A DNA stretch of 64,000 nucleotides from Pararhodobacter aggregans (GTDB lineage: Bacteria > Pseudomonadota > Alphaproteobacteria > Rhodobacterales > Rhodobacteraceae), in contig NZ_QDDR01000010.1 in the NCBI RefSeq assembly GCF_003075525.1, positions 144,814 to 208,813 of the forward strand, in the 5' to 3' direction. Every line of letters starts with the position of its first letter. Positions within the stretch are counted from its first letter, which is position 1. This document shows positions 9,829 to 18,292 of the stretch, piece by piece. The position numbers and the translations under genes were made by a program. The notes beneath the pieces were generated by a model. That model was given only the letters and a program-made list of their open reading frames with translations, was not told the origin of the DNA and made no database searches.

Positions 9829-10947
9829 TCACTCCTTGGGGATGGGGCGGGTGCCCGCGATATGAAGGCCGTAAGCCTCGAGCCCGACCACGCGCGGGGT
9901 CGGCGAATTGGTGACCAGCGTCAGTTCGTGCAGGCCCAGCGCGGCGAGGATCTGCGCGCCGAGCCCGTATTGGCGCAGGATCTGCGGCGAGGTGCCCTCG
10001 TCCAGCGCCAGTTTCATGGCGGTGTCGCGCAGCAGGACCACGACGCCCCGCCCCTCGGCCGCGATGAGCCGCATGGCGCCGCGCAGATCGCCCGCATGGC
10101 CGTCGCCGATGCCCAGCACGTCCTCCAGCGGGTTCATGGCATGCATCCGCACCAGCACCGGATCGGCCGTGGTCAGGTCGCCCATCGACAGCACGACATG
10201 CTCGGCGCCCTGCGTCTGGTCGGTGAAGACCCGCATCAGCCAGTCGCCGCCATGCACCGAGCTCACCGCCCGCTGCGCCGTCTCGCGCACCAGGTTGTCG
10301 TGGCGGCGGCGATAGGCGATCAGGTCGCTGATCGTGCCGATCTTCAGGTTGTGCTTCTGCGCGAAGGCGATCAGGTCCGGCAAACGGGCCATGTCGCCGT
10401 CGTCCTTCATGATCTCGCAGATCACGCCCGAGGGGTTCAGCCCCGCCAGCCGCGAGATATCGACCGCCGCCTCGGTATGCCCGGCGCGGACCAGCACCCC
10501 GCCGTCCCGCGCGCGCAGCGGGAAGATGTGGCCGGGCGTGGCGATATCGGCGCCGGTTTTCGACGGGTCGATGGCCACGGCCACGGTGCGGGCGCGGTCA
10601 TAGGCCGAGATGCCGGTTGTCACGCCCTCGCGCGCCTCGATCGAGACGGTGAAGGCGGTCTCGTGCCGCGAGGCGTTGTTGGTGGACATGAGCGGCAGGC
10701 CCAGCGCGTCGATCCGGTGGCCCGGCATCGACAGGCAGATCAGGCCGCGGCCATGGGTGGCCATGAAATTGATCGCCTCGGGCGTGGCCATCTGCGCCGG
10801 GATCACCAGATCGCCCTCGTTCTCGCGGTCCTCGTGGTCGACGAGGATGAACATGCGGCCGTTGCGCGCCTCGTCGATGATCTCTTCGATCGACGAGATG
10901 GCGTCGCGCCAGTTTTCCTCGACGGGGCCGGGCTTTTCGTAGTCCAT
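9829..10947 (-). CDS. ribB: 3,4-dihydroxy-2-butanone-4-phosphate synthase with degenerate GTP cyclohydrolase II-like C-terminus
   Basis: A 372-residue protein. The N-terminal half (about 10-210) is a complete RibB domain with the catalytic DHEDRENEGD (37-46) and GHTEAAVD motifs, converting ribulose 5-phosphate to dihydroxybutanone phosphate. The C-terminal half (about 215-372) has the overall layout of RibA, but the zinc cysteines (CLTGD...CDCG in E. coli) are replaced by NPLEDVLGIGDGHAGD and the EGRG-IG loop is altered. A GTP cyclohydrolase II activity is therefore unlikely, and a separate ribA must exist elsewhere. It is the first gene of ribB-ribH-nusB; I found no FMN riboswitch in the 236-bp leader. 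Confidence 0.95.
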   Translation of the reverse strand: MDYEKPGPVEENWRDAISSIEEIIDEARNGRMFILVDHEDRENEGDLVIPAQMATPEAINFMATHGRGLICLSMPGHRIDALGLPLMSTNNASRHETAFTVSIEAREGVTTGISAYDRARTVAVAIDPSKTGADIATPGHIFPLRARDGGVLVRAGHTEAAVDISRLAGLNPSGVICEIMKDDGDMARLPDLIAFAQKHNLKIGTISDLIAYRRRHDNLVRETAQRAVSSVHGGDWLMRVFTDQTQGAEHVVLSMGDLTTADPVLVRMHAMNPLEDVLGIGDGHAGDLRGAMRLIAAEGRGVVVLLRDTAMKLALDEGTSPQILRQYGLGAQILAALGLHELTLVTNSPTPRVVGLEAYGLHIAGTRPIPKE

Positions 10948-11183
10948 CGCGCGCTCCTTGGCTTCAGGGGTGCAGATAACCCAACGAATGCCCCTGTGAA
11001 AGGGGGAGGCGGCCCTGCAAACGCGCGATGACGCAGCGGTCCCTGCCCCGCGCGACAGACGAAACGGGGACGCCGCGTCAACCGGCAGGGGAAACGGTGC
11101 GGACCCGAACAGCTTGCGGGAGGCGGCGCCAGACGGCAGAGTGCAATCCGTTCAATCTGTTACGGTAATGTTGGAAGACGCGA

Positions 11184-11900
11184 ATGCAGGGTTACACGAT
11201 CGCCGCCTATCATCTGGCAACCTATAGCTGGGCGCTGTGCTACATCGCGCTGATCTACCGGGGGTTCAAGGACAAATCCTACGGCATGCCGATTGTGGCG
11301 CTGTCCCTGAATCTGTCGTGGGAACTGGTCTTTGCCCTCTTCATCCCGCCCTATGGATCGGCCGATGCCGGCCTCATCCCCCATGGCGGGCTCAAGGCGC
11401 AGATCATCTTCCTGATCTGGGCAACGCTGGATCTGGTGATCCTCTATACCTATTTCCGCTACGGCTATCCCTATTTCCAGAAGAGCTATGGCATCAGCAA
11501 GGCGACATGGCTGGCCTTCACCGCCGGGCTTATGGTGTTTTCCTTCGCGCTGATGCTGACGGGGGGCGATTTCTTCCGCCAGTTCACCCTCTATTTCAAC
11601 AACGACCAGATCGAGGGCGCCAAGCTCATCGCCTTCGGCCAGAACGCGCTGATGTCGATCTCGTTCATCGCCATGTATTACCTGCGCGGCAACACCGACG
11701 GGCAGAGCTTCACCATCGCCTGGACGAAATGGATCGGCACCTCGATGACCGGGGGGATCATCTATATTCTCGACCGCGGCTCGGACGGGGCCTTCGTCAT
11801 CACCTTCATCGCCTGCGTCTTCGTCTGCGACGTGTATTACATGCAACTGATCTACCGGGCGTTGAAGCGGCAGGGGATCAACCCCTGGAAACGCTTCTGA
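11184..11900 (+). CDS. Seven-helix membrane protein resembling transmembrane terpene cyclases
   Basis: A 238-residue protein with about seven hydrophobic helices. It has the NLSWE signature (43-47) in helix 2 and an acidic residue in the last helix (CDVYY, Asp216). These match the layout I recall for the Pyr4/PaxB family of membrane-bound meroterpenoid cyclases: about 240 residues, seven helices, a catalytic Glu in an N-x-x-W-E motif and a catalytic Asp near residue 218. No prenyltransferase or oxidase gene is adjacent, so a biosynthetic role is not supported by context. It could equally be an uncharacterised bacterial member with another activity. The ATG is the first after a 236-bp gap shared with ribB. 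Confidence 0.6.
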   Translation: MQGYTIAAYHLATYSWALCYIALIYRGFKDKSYGMPIVALSLNLSWELVFALFIPPYGSADAGLIPHGGLKAQIIFLIWATLDLVILYTYFRYGYPYFQKSYGISKATWLAFTAGLMVFSFALMLTGGDFFRQFTLYFNNDQIEGAKLIAFGQNALMSISFIAMYYLRGNTDGQSFTIAWTKWIGTSMTGGIIYILDRGSDGAFVITFIACVFVCDVYYMQLIYRALKRQGINPWKRF

Positions 11901-11901
11901 C

Positions 11902-12783
11902 CTAAAGGCCCAGGCTCGCCGCCAGATGGTCGGCCTGCGCCTTGACGATGCGGTGGCCCTCGTCGATGCATTCGGCGGCGCGGTGGAATTCGATCACCGT
12001 GACCCCGGGCAGCCGCGCGCCCAGCAGCACCTGCGGCGGATCGCCCGCCAGCCGCGAACGGCGGATCTGGTCGGACATGATGTCGATCGTGGCGTTGACC
12101 AGCGCCATGTAGGAGGGCGCGGCGGGGGCGGGTTCGCCCGGTGCCTCGCTGCCCAGAAACGCGCGCAACCCCTCGGGCAACAGCGCGGCGAGGTCGGGCT
12201 TCGGCTCGGGCTCGTCATAGAATCCGGCGCTGACGGCGGCATTGGGATTGACCGCGATCACCGATTCCGCGCCCAAGGCCCGCGCGGCCGAGACCGGCAC
12301 CGGGTTCACCACGCCGCCGTCGATCAGCCAGCGCCCGTCCAGAAGCTCGGGCTTCAACACGCCGGGGATCGAGACCGAGGCGCGGATCGCCGGGATCAGC
12401 GGCCCCTGCCTGAGCCAGATCTCGCGCCCGTGGCGCAGGTCGGTGGCGATGGCGACGAAGGGGCGGGCCAATTCCTCGATCGTCTCGGGCAGGCCGAGGC
12501 CGCGCAGCATGGTCAGGATCCCCTGCCCGCCGACCAGCCCGGCCCCGGGAAGGCCGATGTCGATCAGCGGCAGCATGGAACGCATGGTCAGCCCGCGCGC
12601 CCAATCCTCCAGCGCGTCGAGCCGCCCCGCCGCATAGGCCGCGCCGACCAGCGCCCCCATCGAGGAACCGGCGACGACCTCGGCTTTGAGGCCCATCGCC
12701 TCCAGTTCGCGCAACACGCCGATATGGCACCAGCCGCGCGCCCCGCCCGAGCCCAGCGCCAGCCCGATCACCGGTTTCGCCAT
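11902..12783 (-). CDS. Patatin-like phospholipase / RssA-type serine hydrolase
   Basis: A 293-residue patatin-fold protein. It has the oxyanion hole GSGGARGWCHIG (about 11-22), nucleophile elbow GSSMG (about 39-43) and the Asp of the dyad in DGGVVNPVPV (about 174). The family hydrolyses acyl groups from lipids. The C-terminal 90 residues are a variable helical extension. It lies ten bases downstream of marR in the same direction, so the two may be co-transcribed, and it ends two bases from the convergent membrane protein. The substrate is unknown. Confidence 0.88.
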   Translation of the reverse strand: MAKPVIGLALGSGGARGWCHIGVLRELEAMGLKAEVVAGSSMGALVGAAYAAGRLDALEDWARGLTMRSMLPLIDIGLPGAGLVGGQGILTMLRGLGLPETIEELARPFVAIATDLRHGREIWLRQGPLIPAIRASVSIPGVLKPELLDGRWLIDGGVVNPVPVSAARALGAESVIAVNPNAAVSAGFYDEPEPKPDLAALLPEGLRAFLGSEAPGEPAPAAPSYMALVNATIDIMSDQIRRSRLAGDPPQVLLGARLPGVTVIEFHRAAECIDEGHRIVKAQADHLAASLGL

Positions 12784-12793
12784 GGTCTGCTCC

Positions 12794-13222
12794 TCATGCC
12801 TGTCCGAAGAGACGTTCCAGCACTTTCAGCCCCTCGTCCAGCTTTTGCCGGTCTTCCGGCGTCAGGGGGGCCAGCAGCGCCTCGGTCGCCTGCTCCATCT
12901 CGGGGCGGATGCGGTTGAAGGCGCGCCTGCCCTTCAGCGTGAGACTGGCATGGGCCACGCGGCGGTCGGCGGCGTCGGTGCGCCGGGTCAGCCAGCCCTT
13001 GGCCTCGAGCGAGGCGAGCGCCCGGCTGACCTTGGTCTTGTGCGCCGGCACCCGCTCACACAACTCCGAGGCGGTCAGGCTCTCCGCTTCCGCCAGATTG
13101 ACCAGCACCCGCCATTCCGGCCGCGTCAGATCGTGGCGGCGGCGATAGATGGCTTGGGTGTTTTCCGAGGTCAATTCGGCCAGAAGGTTCAGCCGATAGG
13201 GAAGATACCCCTTCAGAAACAT
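12794..13222 (-). CDS. MarR-family transcriptional regulator
   Basis: A 142-residue winged-helix regulator. It has the recognition region LTASELCERVPAHKTKVSRALASLEAKG with the wing TRRTDAADRRVAHASLTLKG. MarR proteins are usually dimeric repressors released by small, often aromatic, ligands. It is divergent from the MBL / aromatic hydroxylase operon across 89 bp containing an inverted repeat, so it very likely controls that operon and itself. The resemblance to regulators of aromatic degradation is an inference from context. Confidence 0.9.
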   Translation of the reverse strand: MFLKGYLPYRLNLLAELTSENTQAIYRRRHDLTRPEWRVLVNLAEAESLTASELCERVPAHKTKVSRALASLEAKGWLTRRTDAADRRVAHASLTLKGRRAFNRIRPEMEQATEALLAPLTPEDRQKLDEGLKVLERLFGQA

Positions 13223-13239
13223 GCGGATAGTCGTTCCCG

Positions 13240-13263
13240 TTGATAGTTACATTCTCAACTAAT
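13240..13263. promoter_or_regulatory. Putative MarR operator
   Basis: An inverted repeat TAGTT-ACATTCTC-AACTA (13244-13261), extended outward by GTTGA/TCAAC half-matches, lies in an AT-rich patch midway between the divergent marR and MBL genes. Size and symmetry fit a MarR dimer site. No binding data; the assignment is positional. Confidence 0.45.
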
Positions 13264-13311
13264 ACCCTGTGCAAAGATGATTCGCATAGACAAGAAACGG
13301 GAGTGTGGCGG

Positions 13312-14262
13312 ATGACCAAGAGCTTTGCCTCGGCCGGCGACATGGCGGAAAAGAAGATTTCGTTTACCGAAGTTGGCGAGGGCCTTTACGCCTTCACCGC
13401 CGAGGGCGATCCCAACACCGGCGTCATCATCGGCGACGACAGCGTGATGATCGTCGAGGCGCAGGCGACCCCGCGGCTGGCGCGCAAGGTGATGGAATGC
13501 GTGCGTTCCGTGACCGACAAACCGATCAGCCACCTCGTCCTGACCCATTACCACGCGGTTCGCGTGCTGGGCGCCAGCGCCTATGGCGCCCGGGAAATCA
13601 TCATGTCGGACGTCGCCCGGTCGATGGTGGTCGAGCGCGGCCAGGAGGACTGGGATTCGGAATTCGGCCGCTTCCCGCGCCTCTTCCAGGGACACGAGGA
13701 AATCCCCGGCCTGACCTGGCCGACCACCACCTTCTCGGATTCCATGACCGTCTATCTCGGCAACCGCCGGGTCGACATTCTGCACCTCGGCCGCGCCCAT
13801 ACGGCCGGTGACGCCGTGGTCTGGGTCCCGGATCAGGAGGTGATGTTCACCGGCGACATCGTCGAATACCACTCGGCCTGCTATTGCGGCGACGGGCATT
13901 TCAGCGACTGGGAAGACACGCTGATGAACATCGCGGCCTACGAGCCGAAGGCGATCGCGCCGGGCCGTGGCGACGCGCTGGTCGGTGAAGAGATGGTGGC
14001 CAAGGCCCTGGAAAACACCGCCGATTTCGTCCGCTCGACCTATCGCCCGGTGCAGAAAGTGGCGGCCCGGGGCGGCTCGCTGAAGGAAGCCTGGGACGCG
14101 GTGCGCGCCGAATGCGACCCCAAGTTCAAGGAGTATGCGATCTACGAACATTGCCTGCCCTTCAACGTGGCGCGGGCCTATGACGAAGCCCGCGGCCTCG
14201 ACACCCCCCGCATCTGGACCGCCGAGCGCGATCAGCAGATGTGGGCCGATCTGCAGGGCTGA
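13312..14262 (+). CDS. MBL-fold hydrolase-like protein with incomplete metal site
   Basis: A 316-residue metallo-beta-lactamase-fold protein. The usual HxHxDH is THYHAVR here (78-84), so both the second-metal Asp and His are replaced by Val83 and Arg84. The His of HLGRAHTAGD and the FTGDIVE Asp are kept, and the last His is replaced in PGRG. It may bind a single metal or none. The start was chosen for GGGAG nine bases upstream and because the preceding in-frame codons overlap the operator. It is the first gene of an operon with DinB-like, FAD hydroxylase and DUF2783 genes, which suggests a role in aromatic-acid catabolism, possibly ring-fission or lactone hydrolysis. Confidence 0.8.
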   Translation: MTKSFASAGDMAEKKISFTEVGEGLYAFTAEGDPNTGVIIGDDSVMIVEAQATPRLARKVMECVRSVTDKPISHLVLTHYHAVRVLGASAYGAREIIMSDVARSMVVERGQEDWDSEFGRFPRLFQGHEEIPGLTWPTTTFSDSMTVYLGNRRVDILHLGRAHTAGDAVVWVPDQEVMFTGDIVEYHSACYCGDGHFSDWEDTLMNIAAYEPKAIAPGRGDALVGEEMVAKALENTADFVRSTYRPVQKVAARGGSLKEAWDAVRAECDPKFKEYAIYEHCLPFNVARAYDEARGLDTPRIWTAERDQQMWADLQG

Positions 14263-14266
14263 GCCG

Positions 14267-14785
14267 ATGCGCGATCCGTTCCTGACCATGGCCCTGAACA
14301 ACGCCTGGGCGAATGCCACGCTGTTCGGGGCCATAACCGGGCTTTCGGAGGCGGCTTTCACGGCGCCGCGGCCGGGGTTCTTCCCCTCGCTCAAGGCGAC
14401 GCTCAACCATATCTGGCTGGTCGACCTCTATTACCTCGACGCGCTGGAGGAAGGCGGCCAGGGCTACCGGATCTTCGACGAGACCCCGGAACAGACCTCG
14501 GTCGCAGGCCTCGCCGCCAGACAGGCCGCCGCGGACATGCGGCTGGCCAGGTTCTGCCAGCGGCTCACGCCCGATCTGCTGGACGCGCCGCGCATCACCC
14601 AGCGCCGTGACGGGCCGGTGACGGAACAGGTGGGGCCGCTGCTGCTGCACCTCTTCCAGCACCAGATCCACCACCGCGGACAGGCGCATACCATGATCGG
14701 CGACGCCGGGATCGCGCCGCCGCAACTCGACGATTTCCACCTGGAATTCGGCCGCGTGCCCAGCGCACAGGCCTATTTCGCCTGA
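14267..14785 (+). CDS. DinB-like four-helix metal-dependent protein
   Basis: A 172-residue four-helix-bundle protein of the DinB/YfiT type. It has the His of LNHIWLVD (about 47-50) and HQIHHRGQAHTM (about 128-139), the conserved His triad for a divalent metal. Some relatives are thiol transferases using mycothiol, bacillithiol or glutathione, for example maleylpyruvate isomerases. Given its place inside an aromatic monooxygenase operon, a glutathione-dependent isomerase is conceivable but unproven. It starts four bases after the MBL stop and ends 13 bases before the FAD hydroxylase. Confidence 0.8.
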   Translation: MRDPFLTMALNNAWANATLFGAITGLSEAAFTAPRPGFFPSLKATLNHIWLVDLYYLDALEEGGQGYRIFDETPEQTSVAGLAARQAAADMRLARFCQRLTPDLLDAPRITQRRDGPVTEQVGPLLLHLFQHQIHHRGQAHTMIGDAGIAPPQLDDFHLEFGRVPSAQAYFA

Positions 14786-14798
14786 CGGAGGAGGGGCC

Positions 14799-16430
14799 AT
14801 GACCGCCCAGACCAAGATTTTCGAGACCCCGCTCTACCCCTATGCCCGCCACCCCGATCAGGACGCGACAACACCCGCGCGCCACACGGCGGTGGTGGTC
14901 GGCGCGGGGCCGGTGGGGCTGGCGCTGGCCATCGACCTCGCGCAGATGGGCGTCGAGGTGCTGGTCATCGACGACAACGACAAGGTGAGTTTCGGCTCGC
15001 GCGCCATCTGCTTCGCCAAGCGCCCCTTGGAGATCCTCGACCGGCTGGGCTGCGGCGTGGAGATGGTCGACAAGGGCGTGGTCTGGAACCTCGGCAAGGT
15101 CTTCTTCGACGACCGCCAAGTGTACGAATTCAACCTTCTCCCGGAAAAAGGCCATAAATTCCCGGCCTTCATCAACCTGCAACAGTATTATTTCGAAGAT
15201 TACCTCGTCGCCCGCGCCCGCGAGCTGCAGGCCGAAGGCGCGCCCATTTCCCTGCGCGGCAAGAACAAGCTGACCGCCATCGACCAGCAATCCGACCATG
15301 TGATGCTGGAGATCGACACGCCCGAAGGGCCGTACCGGCTGCGCGCCGACTGGCTGATCGCCTGCGACGGAGCCGGCTCGCCCGTGCGGCGGATGCTGGG
15401 CCTCGACTTCGTCGGCGAAGTGTTCCAGGACAACTTCCTGATCGCCGATGTGGTGATGGAGGCAGATTTCCCGACCGAACGCTGGTTCTGGTTCGACCCG
15501 CCCTTCAACCGCGGCCAATCGGCGCTTCTGCACAAGCAGCCCGACAACGTCTGGCGGATCGACTTCCAGATCGGCTGGGACATCGACCGCGAGAAGGAGC
15601 TGGACCCCGCCAATATCGACAAGCGGCTGAAGGCGATGCTGGGCGAGGACATCCAATACGAGCTGGAATGGTCCTCGATCTACACCTTCCAGTGCCGGCG
15701 GATGGAGAAATTCCACGACGGACGGGTGATCTTCGCCGGGGATTCGGCGCATCAGGTCTCGCCCTTCGGCGCGCGCGGCGCGAATTCCGGGCTGCAGGAT
15801 ACCGACAATCTGGCGTGGAAGCTGAAGCTCATTCAGGACGGGACCGCGCCCGAGAGCCTCCTCGACAGCTACGATGCCGAGCGCATCCATGGCGCGAAGG
15901 AGAACATCCTCAACTCCACCCGCTCGACCGATTTCATCACGCCGAAGTCGGAAACCAGCCGGATCTTCCGCGACGCGGTGCTGGACCTGTCGGAACGCCA
16001 CGATTTCGCCCGGCCCTTCGTCAATTCCGGGCGGCTGTCGGTGCCCTGCATCTACGACGGCTCGCCGCTGAACACGCCTGACGCGCTGCCCGAAGGACCC
16101 GCCCGCGCCCGCCCCGGCGCCCCCTGCCCCGATCTGCCGCTGGCGGACGGATTCCTGCTGGAACGGCTGGGCGGCCGGACGGCGCCGCGCTTCCAGCTGC
16201 TGGCCATCGGCGTGGATGTTCCCGCCGACCTCGCCGTCCCGGGCCTCGACCTCGAGGTGATCGCGCTCGCCCCCGACGCCACTCCGGCGCTGACGGAACG
16301 CTATCTGGGCGAGGCCCAGACGGCGCTCTACCTGATCCGCCCCGACCAGCATGTCGCCGCTCGCTGGCCCGGCTTCGACCGCGCGCAGGTCGAGACCGCC
16401 CTCGCCCGCGCCCTCGGCAAGGAGGCCTGA
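14799..16430 (+). CDS. FAD-dependent aromatic-ring monooxygenase
   Basis: A 543-residue flavoprotein of the para-hydroxybenzoate hydroxylase class. It has VVVGAGPVGLALAIDLA (about 28-44) for the ADP part of FAD, the IACDGAGSPVRR DG motif (about 187) and AGDSAHQVSPFGARGANSG (about 310) for the flavin phosphate. The C-terminal 150 residues form the thioredoxin-like extension of the phenol hydroxylase/MhpA branch. It hydroxylates an aromatic acid or phenol with NAD(P)H and O2. The adjacent DUF2783 gene and MarR/MBL context are often seen with homogentisate or 3-hydroxyphenyl-acid pathways; the exact substrate is not decidable here. Confidence 0.9.
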   Translation: MTAQTKIFETPLYPYARHPDQDATTPARHTAVVVGAGPVGLALAIDLAQMGVEVLVIDDNDKVSFGSRAICFAKRPLEILDRLGCGVEMVDKGVVWNLGKVFFDDRQVYEFNLLPEKGHKFPAFINLQQYYFEDYLVARARELQAEGAPISLRGKNKLTAIDQQSDHVMLEIDTPEGPYRLRADWLIACDGAGSPVRRMLGLDFVGEVFQDNFLIADVVMEADFPTERWFWFDPPFNRGQSALLHKQPDNVWRIDFQIGWDIDREKELDPANIDKRLKAMLGEDIQYELEWSSIYTFQCRRMEKFHDGRVIFAGDSAHQVSPFGARGANSGLQDTDNLAWKLKLIQDGTAPESLLDSYDAERIHGAKENILNSTRSTDFITPKSETSRIFRDAVLDLSERHDFARPFVNSGRLSVPCIYDGSPLNTPDALPEGPARARPGAPCPDLPLADGFLLERLGGRTAPRFQLLAIGVDVPADLAVPGLDLEVIALAPDATPALTERYLGEAQTALYLIRPDQHVAARWPGFDRAQVETALARALGKEA

Positions 16431-16431
16431 G

Positions 16432-16617
16432 ATGTCCCTGATCCTGACCCGCAACACCCCCCATGCCGACGACGTCTACCAGCGGCTGATCGACGCCCAT
16501 GAGGGCAAGACCAAGGCCGAAAGCGACGCCTTCAACGCGCGGCTGATCCTGATCCTGATGAACCATATCGGCGACGAGACGGTCATCGCCGAGGCGCTGG
16601 CGGCGGCCGAGATCTGA
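16432..16617 (+). CDS. DUF2783 small protein
   Basis: A 61-residue acidic, mostly helical protein (PHADDVYQRLIDAHEGKTK...). I recognise it as the DUF2783 type, a short partner almost always encoded right after an FAD aromatic monooxygenase in proteobacteria. It may be an accessory subunit; no activity is known. The ATG lies one base after the monooxygenase stop with GGAGG in the last codons of that gene, so translation is coupled. It is the last gene before a convergent hairpin repeat. Confidence 0.8.
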   Translation: MSLILTRNTPHADDVYQRLIDAHEGKTKAESDAFNARLILILMNHIGDETVIAEALAAAEI

Positions 16618-16650
16618 GCGAGGCGCAGGGGGCACGCGCCGGGGGCCAGC

Positions 16651-16746
16651 CCCCGGACCCCCGGGATATTTGAGGAACAAAGATCAAGGTTAACAAAACC
16701 TTAACCGCCATCTTCGTGCTGCAAATATCCCACGGGGGTCCGGGGG
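16651..16746. repeat. Dispersed long-hairpin repeat, copy 1 (3'-end element)
   Basis: An inverted repeat of roughly 40-base arms: CCCCGGACCCCCGGGATATT and TGAGGAACAAAG on the left, CTTCGTGCTGCAAATATCC and CGGGGGTCCGGGG on the right. The loop holds TTAA-CAAAACC-TTAA (16690-16704). It lies between the convergent ends of DUF2783 and ubiH. Two other full copies and one half copy occur in the window, each behind a gene, so a terminator or RNA-processing role is likely. Confidence 0.8.
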
Positions 16747-16787
16747 TGTGAAACCCCCGGGGCCCGCCACGGGCGCCCGGCCCCGGC

Positions 16788-17993
16788 TCAGCGCATGCCG
16801 ATCCCCAACTGCATCAGCCCCTTGCGGACCGGGGCCAGCGAATAGAGCGCGTTCAGCGCCGCGGCACGGGCGTCGCGCAGGGGGCGCGCTTCGATCATCG
16901 AGGCGCGGTTCAGCGCGTCCACCCCGGCCAGCCGAAGCGCCACCTCGGGCCAGCGGCGGCGCTGGTAGGCTTCGAGCGGTGCGGGCTCGCCCAGCGTGTC
17001 GGGGCGAGCGAGGTCGATCAGCGCGGTGAGGTCGCCCAAGCTCATGTTCAGCCCCTGCGCGCCGATCGGCGGCACGACATGGGCGGCCTCGGCCATCAGT
17101 GCCGTGCGCTGGCCGATGAAACGTTCCGCCTGCTGGGTGATGATCGGCCAGACGGTGAGCGCCGAGGCCTGTTCCAGCCAGCCGAAAAGCCCGCCGCTGC
17201 GGATGTTCATGGCGTGCGCGAAATCCTCGCGGCTCAGGGATTTCAGCCGGTCGACCTCGGGCCCCGTCTCCATCCAGACCACGGCCGAGCAGGGTTTGCC
17301 ATCATGATCGGGCAGCGGCACCAGGGTGAAGGGGCCGCCCGAGCGGTGGACCTCGGTCGAGACATTGTTGTGCGGATCGGGGTGGGTGACGGCGAAGGCC
17401 AGCGCCTTCTGCCCGTAGCGGGTGGTCTTCACGCCGATCCCCAGCGCCTTGCGCACCGGCGAGTGGCGCCCGTCAGCGGCGACCACCAGCCTTGCGGTCA
17501 CGCTGCTGCCGTCCGAAAGCCAGACCAGCGCCTCGCGGTCGCGGGTCAGCAGGCGTTGGGTGGCGACACCGGGGCGGAAATCGACCGCCGGCAGCTCGTC
17601 CAGCCGGGCCACGAACTCGCGCCGCAGCAGCCAGTTGGGCAGGTTCCAGCCGAAGGGCTGGGCCGAGACATCCGAGGCGTCGAAATCATGGACCACCCGT
17701 GCCACCGGCTCGGCCCCGCCCGCATCGACGATGCGCATGACCTGCAAGGGCATCGCATGGGGTTCGAGCCGTGCCCAGAGTCCCGCCGCCTGCAGGACCG
17801 GGATCGAGGGTTGCAGGAAGGCCGTGGTCCTGAGATCGGCGCCGGGCGCATCGCCCGAGGTCACCGGCGGCGCCGGATCGACGCAGATCACCGAATAGCC
17901 CGCCGCCCCGAAAGCGGCGGCTGCCGCGAGTCCCGCGACACCGCCGCCCGAAATCAGCACATCCACCGCTGTCTTCTGCATCGCTGCCTCCAT
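16788..17993 (-). CDS. ubiH: UbiH/UbiF-family ubiquinone biosynthesis hydroxylase
   Basis: A 401-residue FAD monooxygenase of the UbiH/COQ6 family, which hydroxylates the ubiquinone ring precursor. Motifs are ISGGGVAGLAAAAAFG (about 12-27), the VVAADGRHSPVRKALG DG motif (about 165), and the C-terminal AEAAHVVPPIGAQGLNMSL. The usual GD there is AE, as is common in alphaproteobacterial members. The start at 17993 (MEAAMQK) was preferred over 17981 and 18008 because GGAAGG lies seven bases upstream. The regiospecificity (C5, C6 or C1) cannot be told from sequence alone. Confidence 0.87.
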   Translation of the reverse strand: MEAAMQKTAVDVLISGGGVAGLAAAAAFGAAGYSVICVDPAPPVTSGDAPGADLRTTAFLQPSIPVLQAAGLWARLEPHAMPLQVMRIVDAGGAEPVARVVHDFDASDVSAQPFGWNLPNWLLRREFVARLDELPAVDFRPGVATQRLLTRDREALVWLSDGSSVTARLVVAADGRHSPVRKALGIGVKTTRYGQKALAFAVTHPDPHNNVSTEVHRSGGPFTLVPLPDHDGKPCSAVVWMETGPEVDRLKSLSREDFAHAMNIRSGGLFGWLEQASALTVWPIITQQAERFIGQRTALMAEAAHVVPPIGAQGLNMSLGDLTALIDLARPDTLGEPAPLEAYQRRRWPEVALRLAGVDALNRASMIEARPLRDARAAALNALYSLAPVRKGLMQLGIGMR

Positions 17994-18046
17994 CGTTGCG
18001 CCTTCCATAGCGCGTTCCGGCGGCGGGGGCGAGGCGACAGCGCGCC

Positions 18047-18292
18047 TCAGCCGCGGGTGATCAGCACCAGCATGACCACCATCAGGGGCGCGGCGACCAC
18101 CGCCGGCAGGTAGAGGGCGGGCAGGCCGAAGAGGGTGATGGCGATGCCCCAGATCGAGACCAGCGCCAGAATGACATAGAGCGGGAAATCCGGGTCGCCA
18201 TCGGTCCATTCGCGGGCCATCGCGCCAAGGATCGGCAGGCGATAGGCAAACGAGCGGCGGGCATTGGGGACGGCGATGTCGGCGCTGGCCAT
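18047..18292 (-). CDS. Small two-helix membrane protein, unknown
   Basis: An 81-residue protein: a polar N-terminus (residues 1-35), then two hydrophobic helices (about 37-57 and 60-79). I do not recognise a named family. The ATG is supported by GGAG seven bases upstream. The gene is 53 bp upstream of ubiH in the same direction and may share its transcript. Codon use looks native. Confidence 0.65.
   Translation of the reverse strand: MASADIAVPNARRSFAYRLPILGAMAREWTDGDPDFPLYVILALVSIWGIAITLFGLPALYLPAVVAAPLMVVMLVLITRG

Noticed and set aside
10948..11183. FMN riboswitch upstream of ribB
   Set aside because: The conserved RFN strings (AGGG...GGTGA, CCGAC...) were not found on the minus strand.
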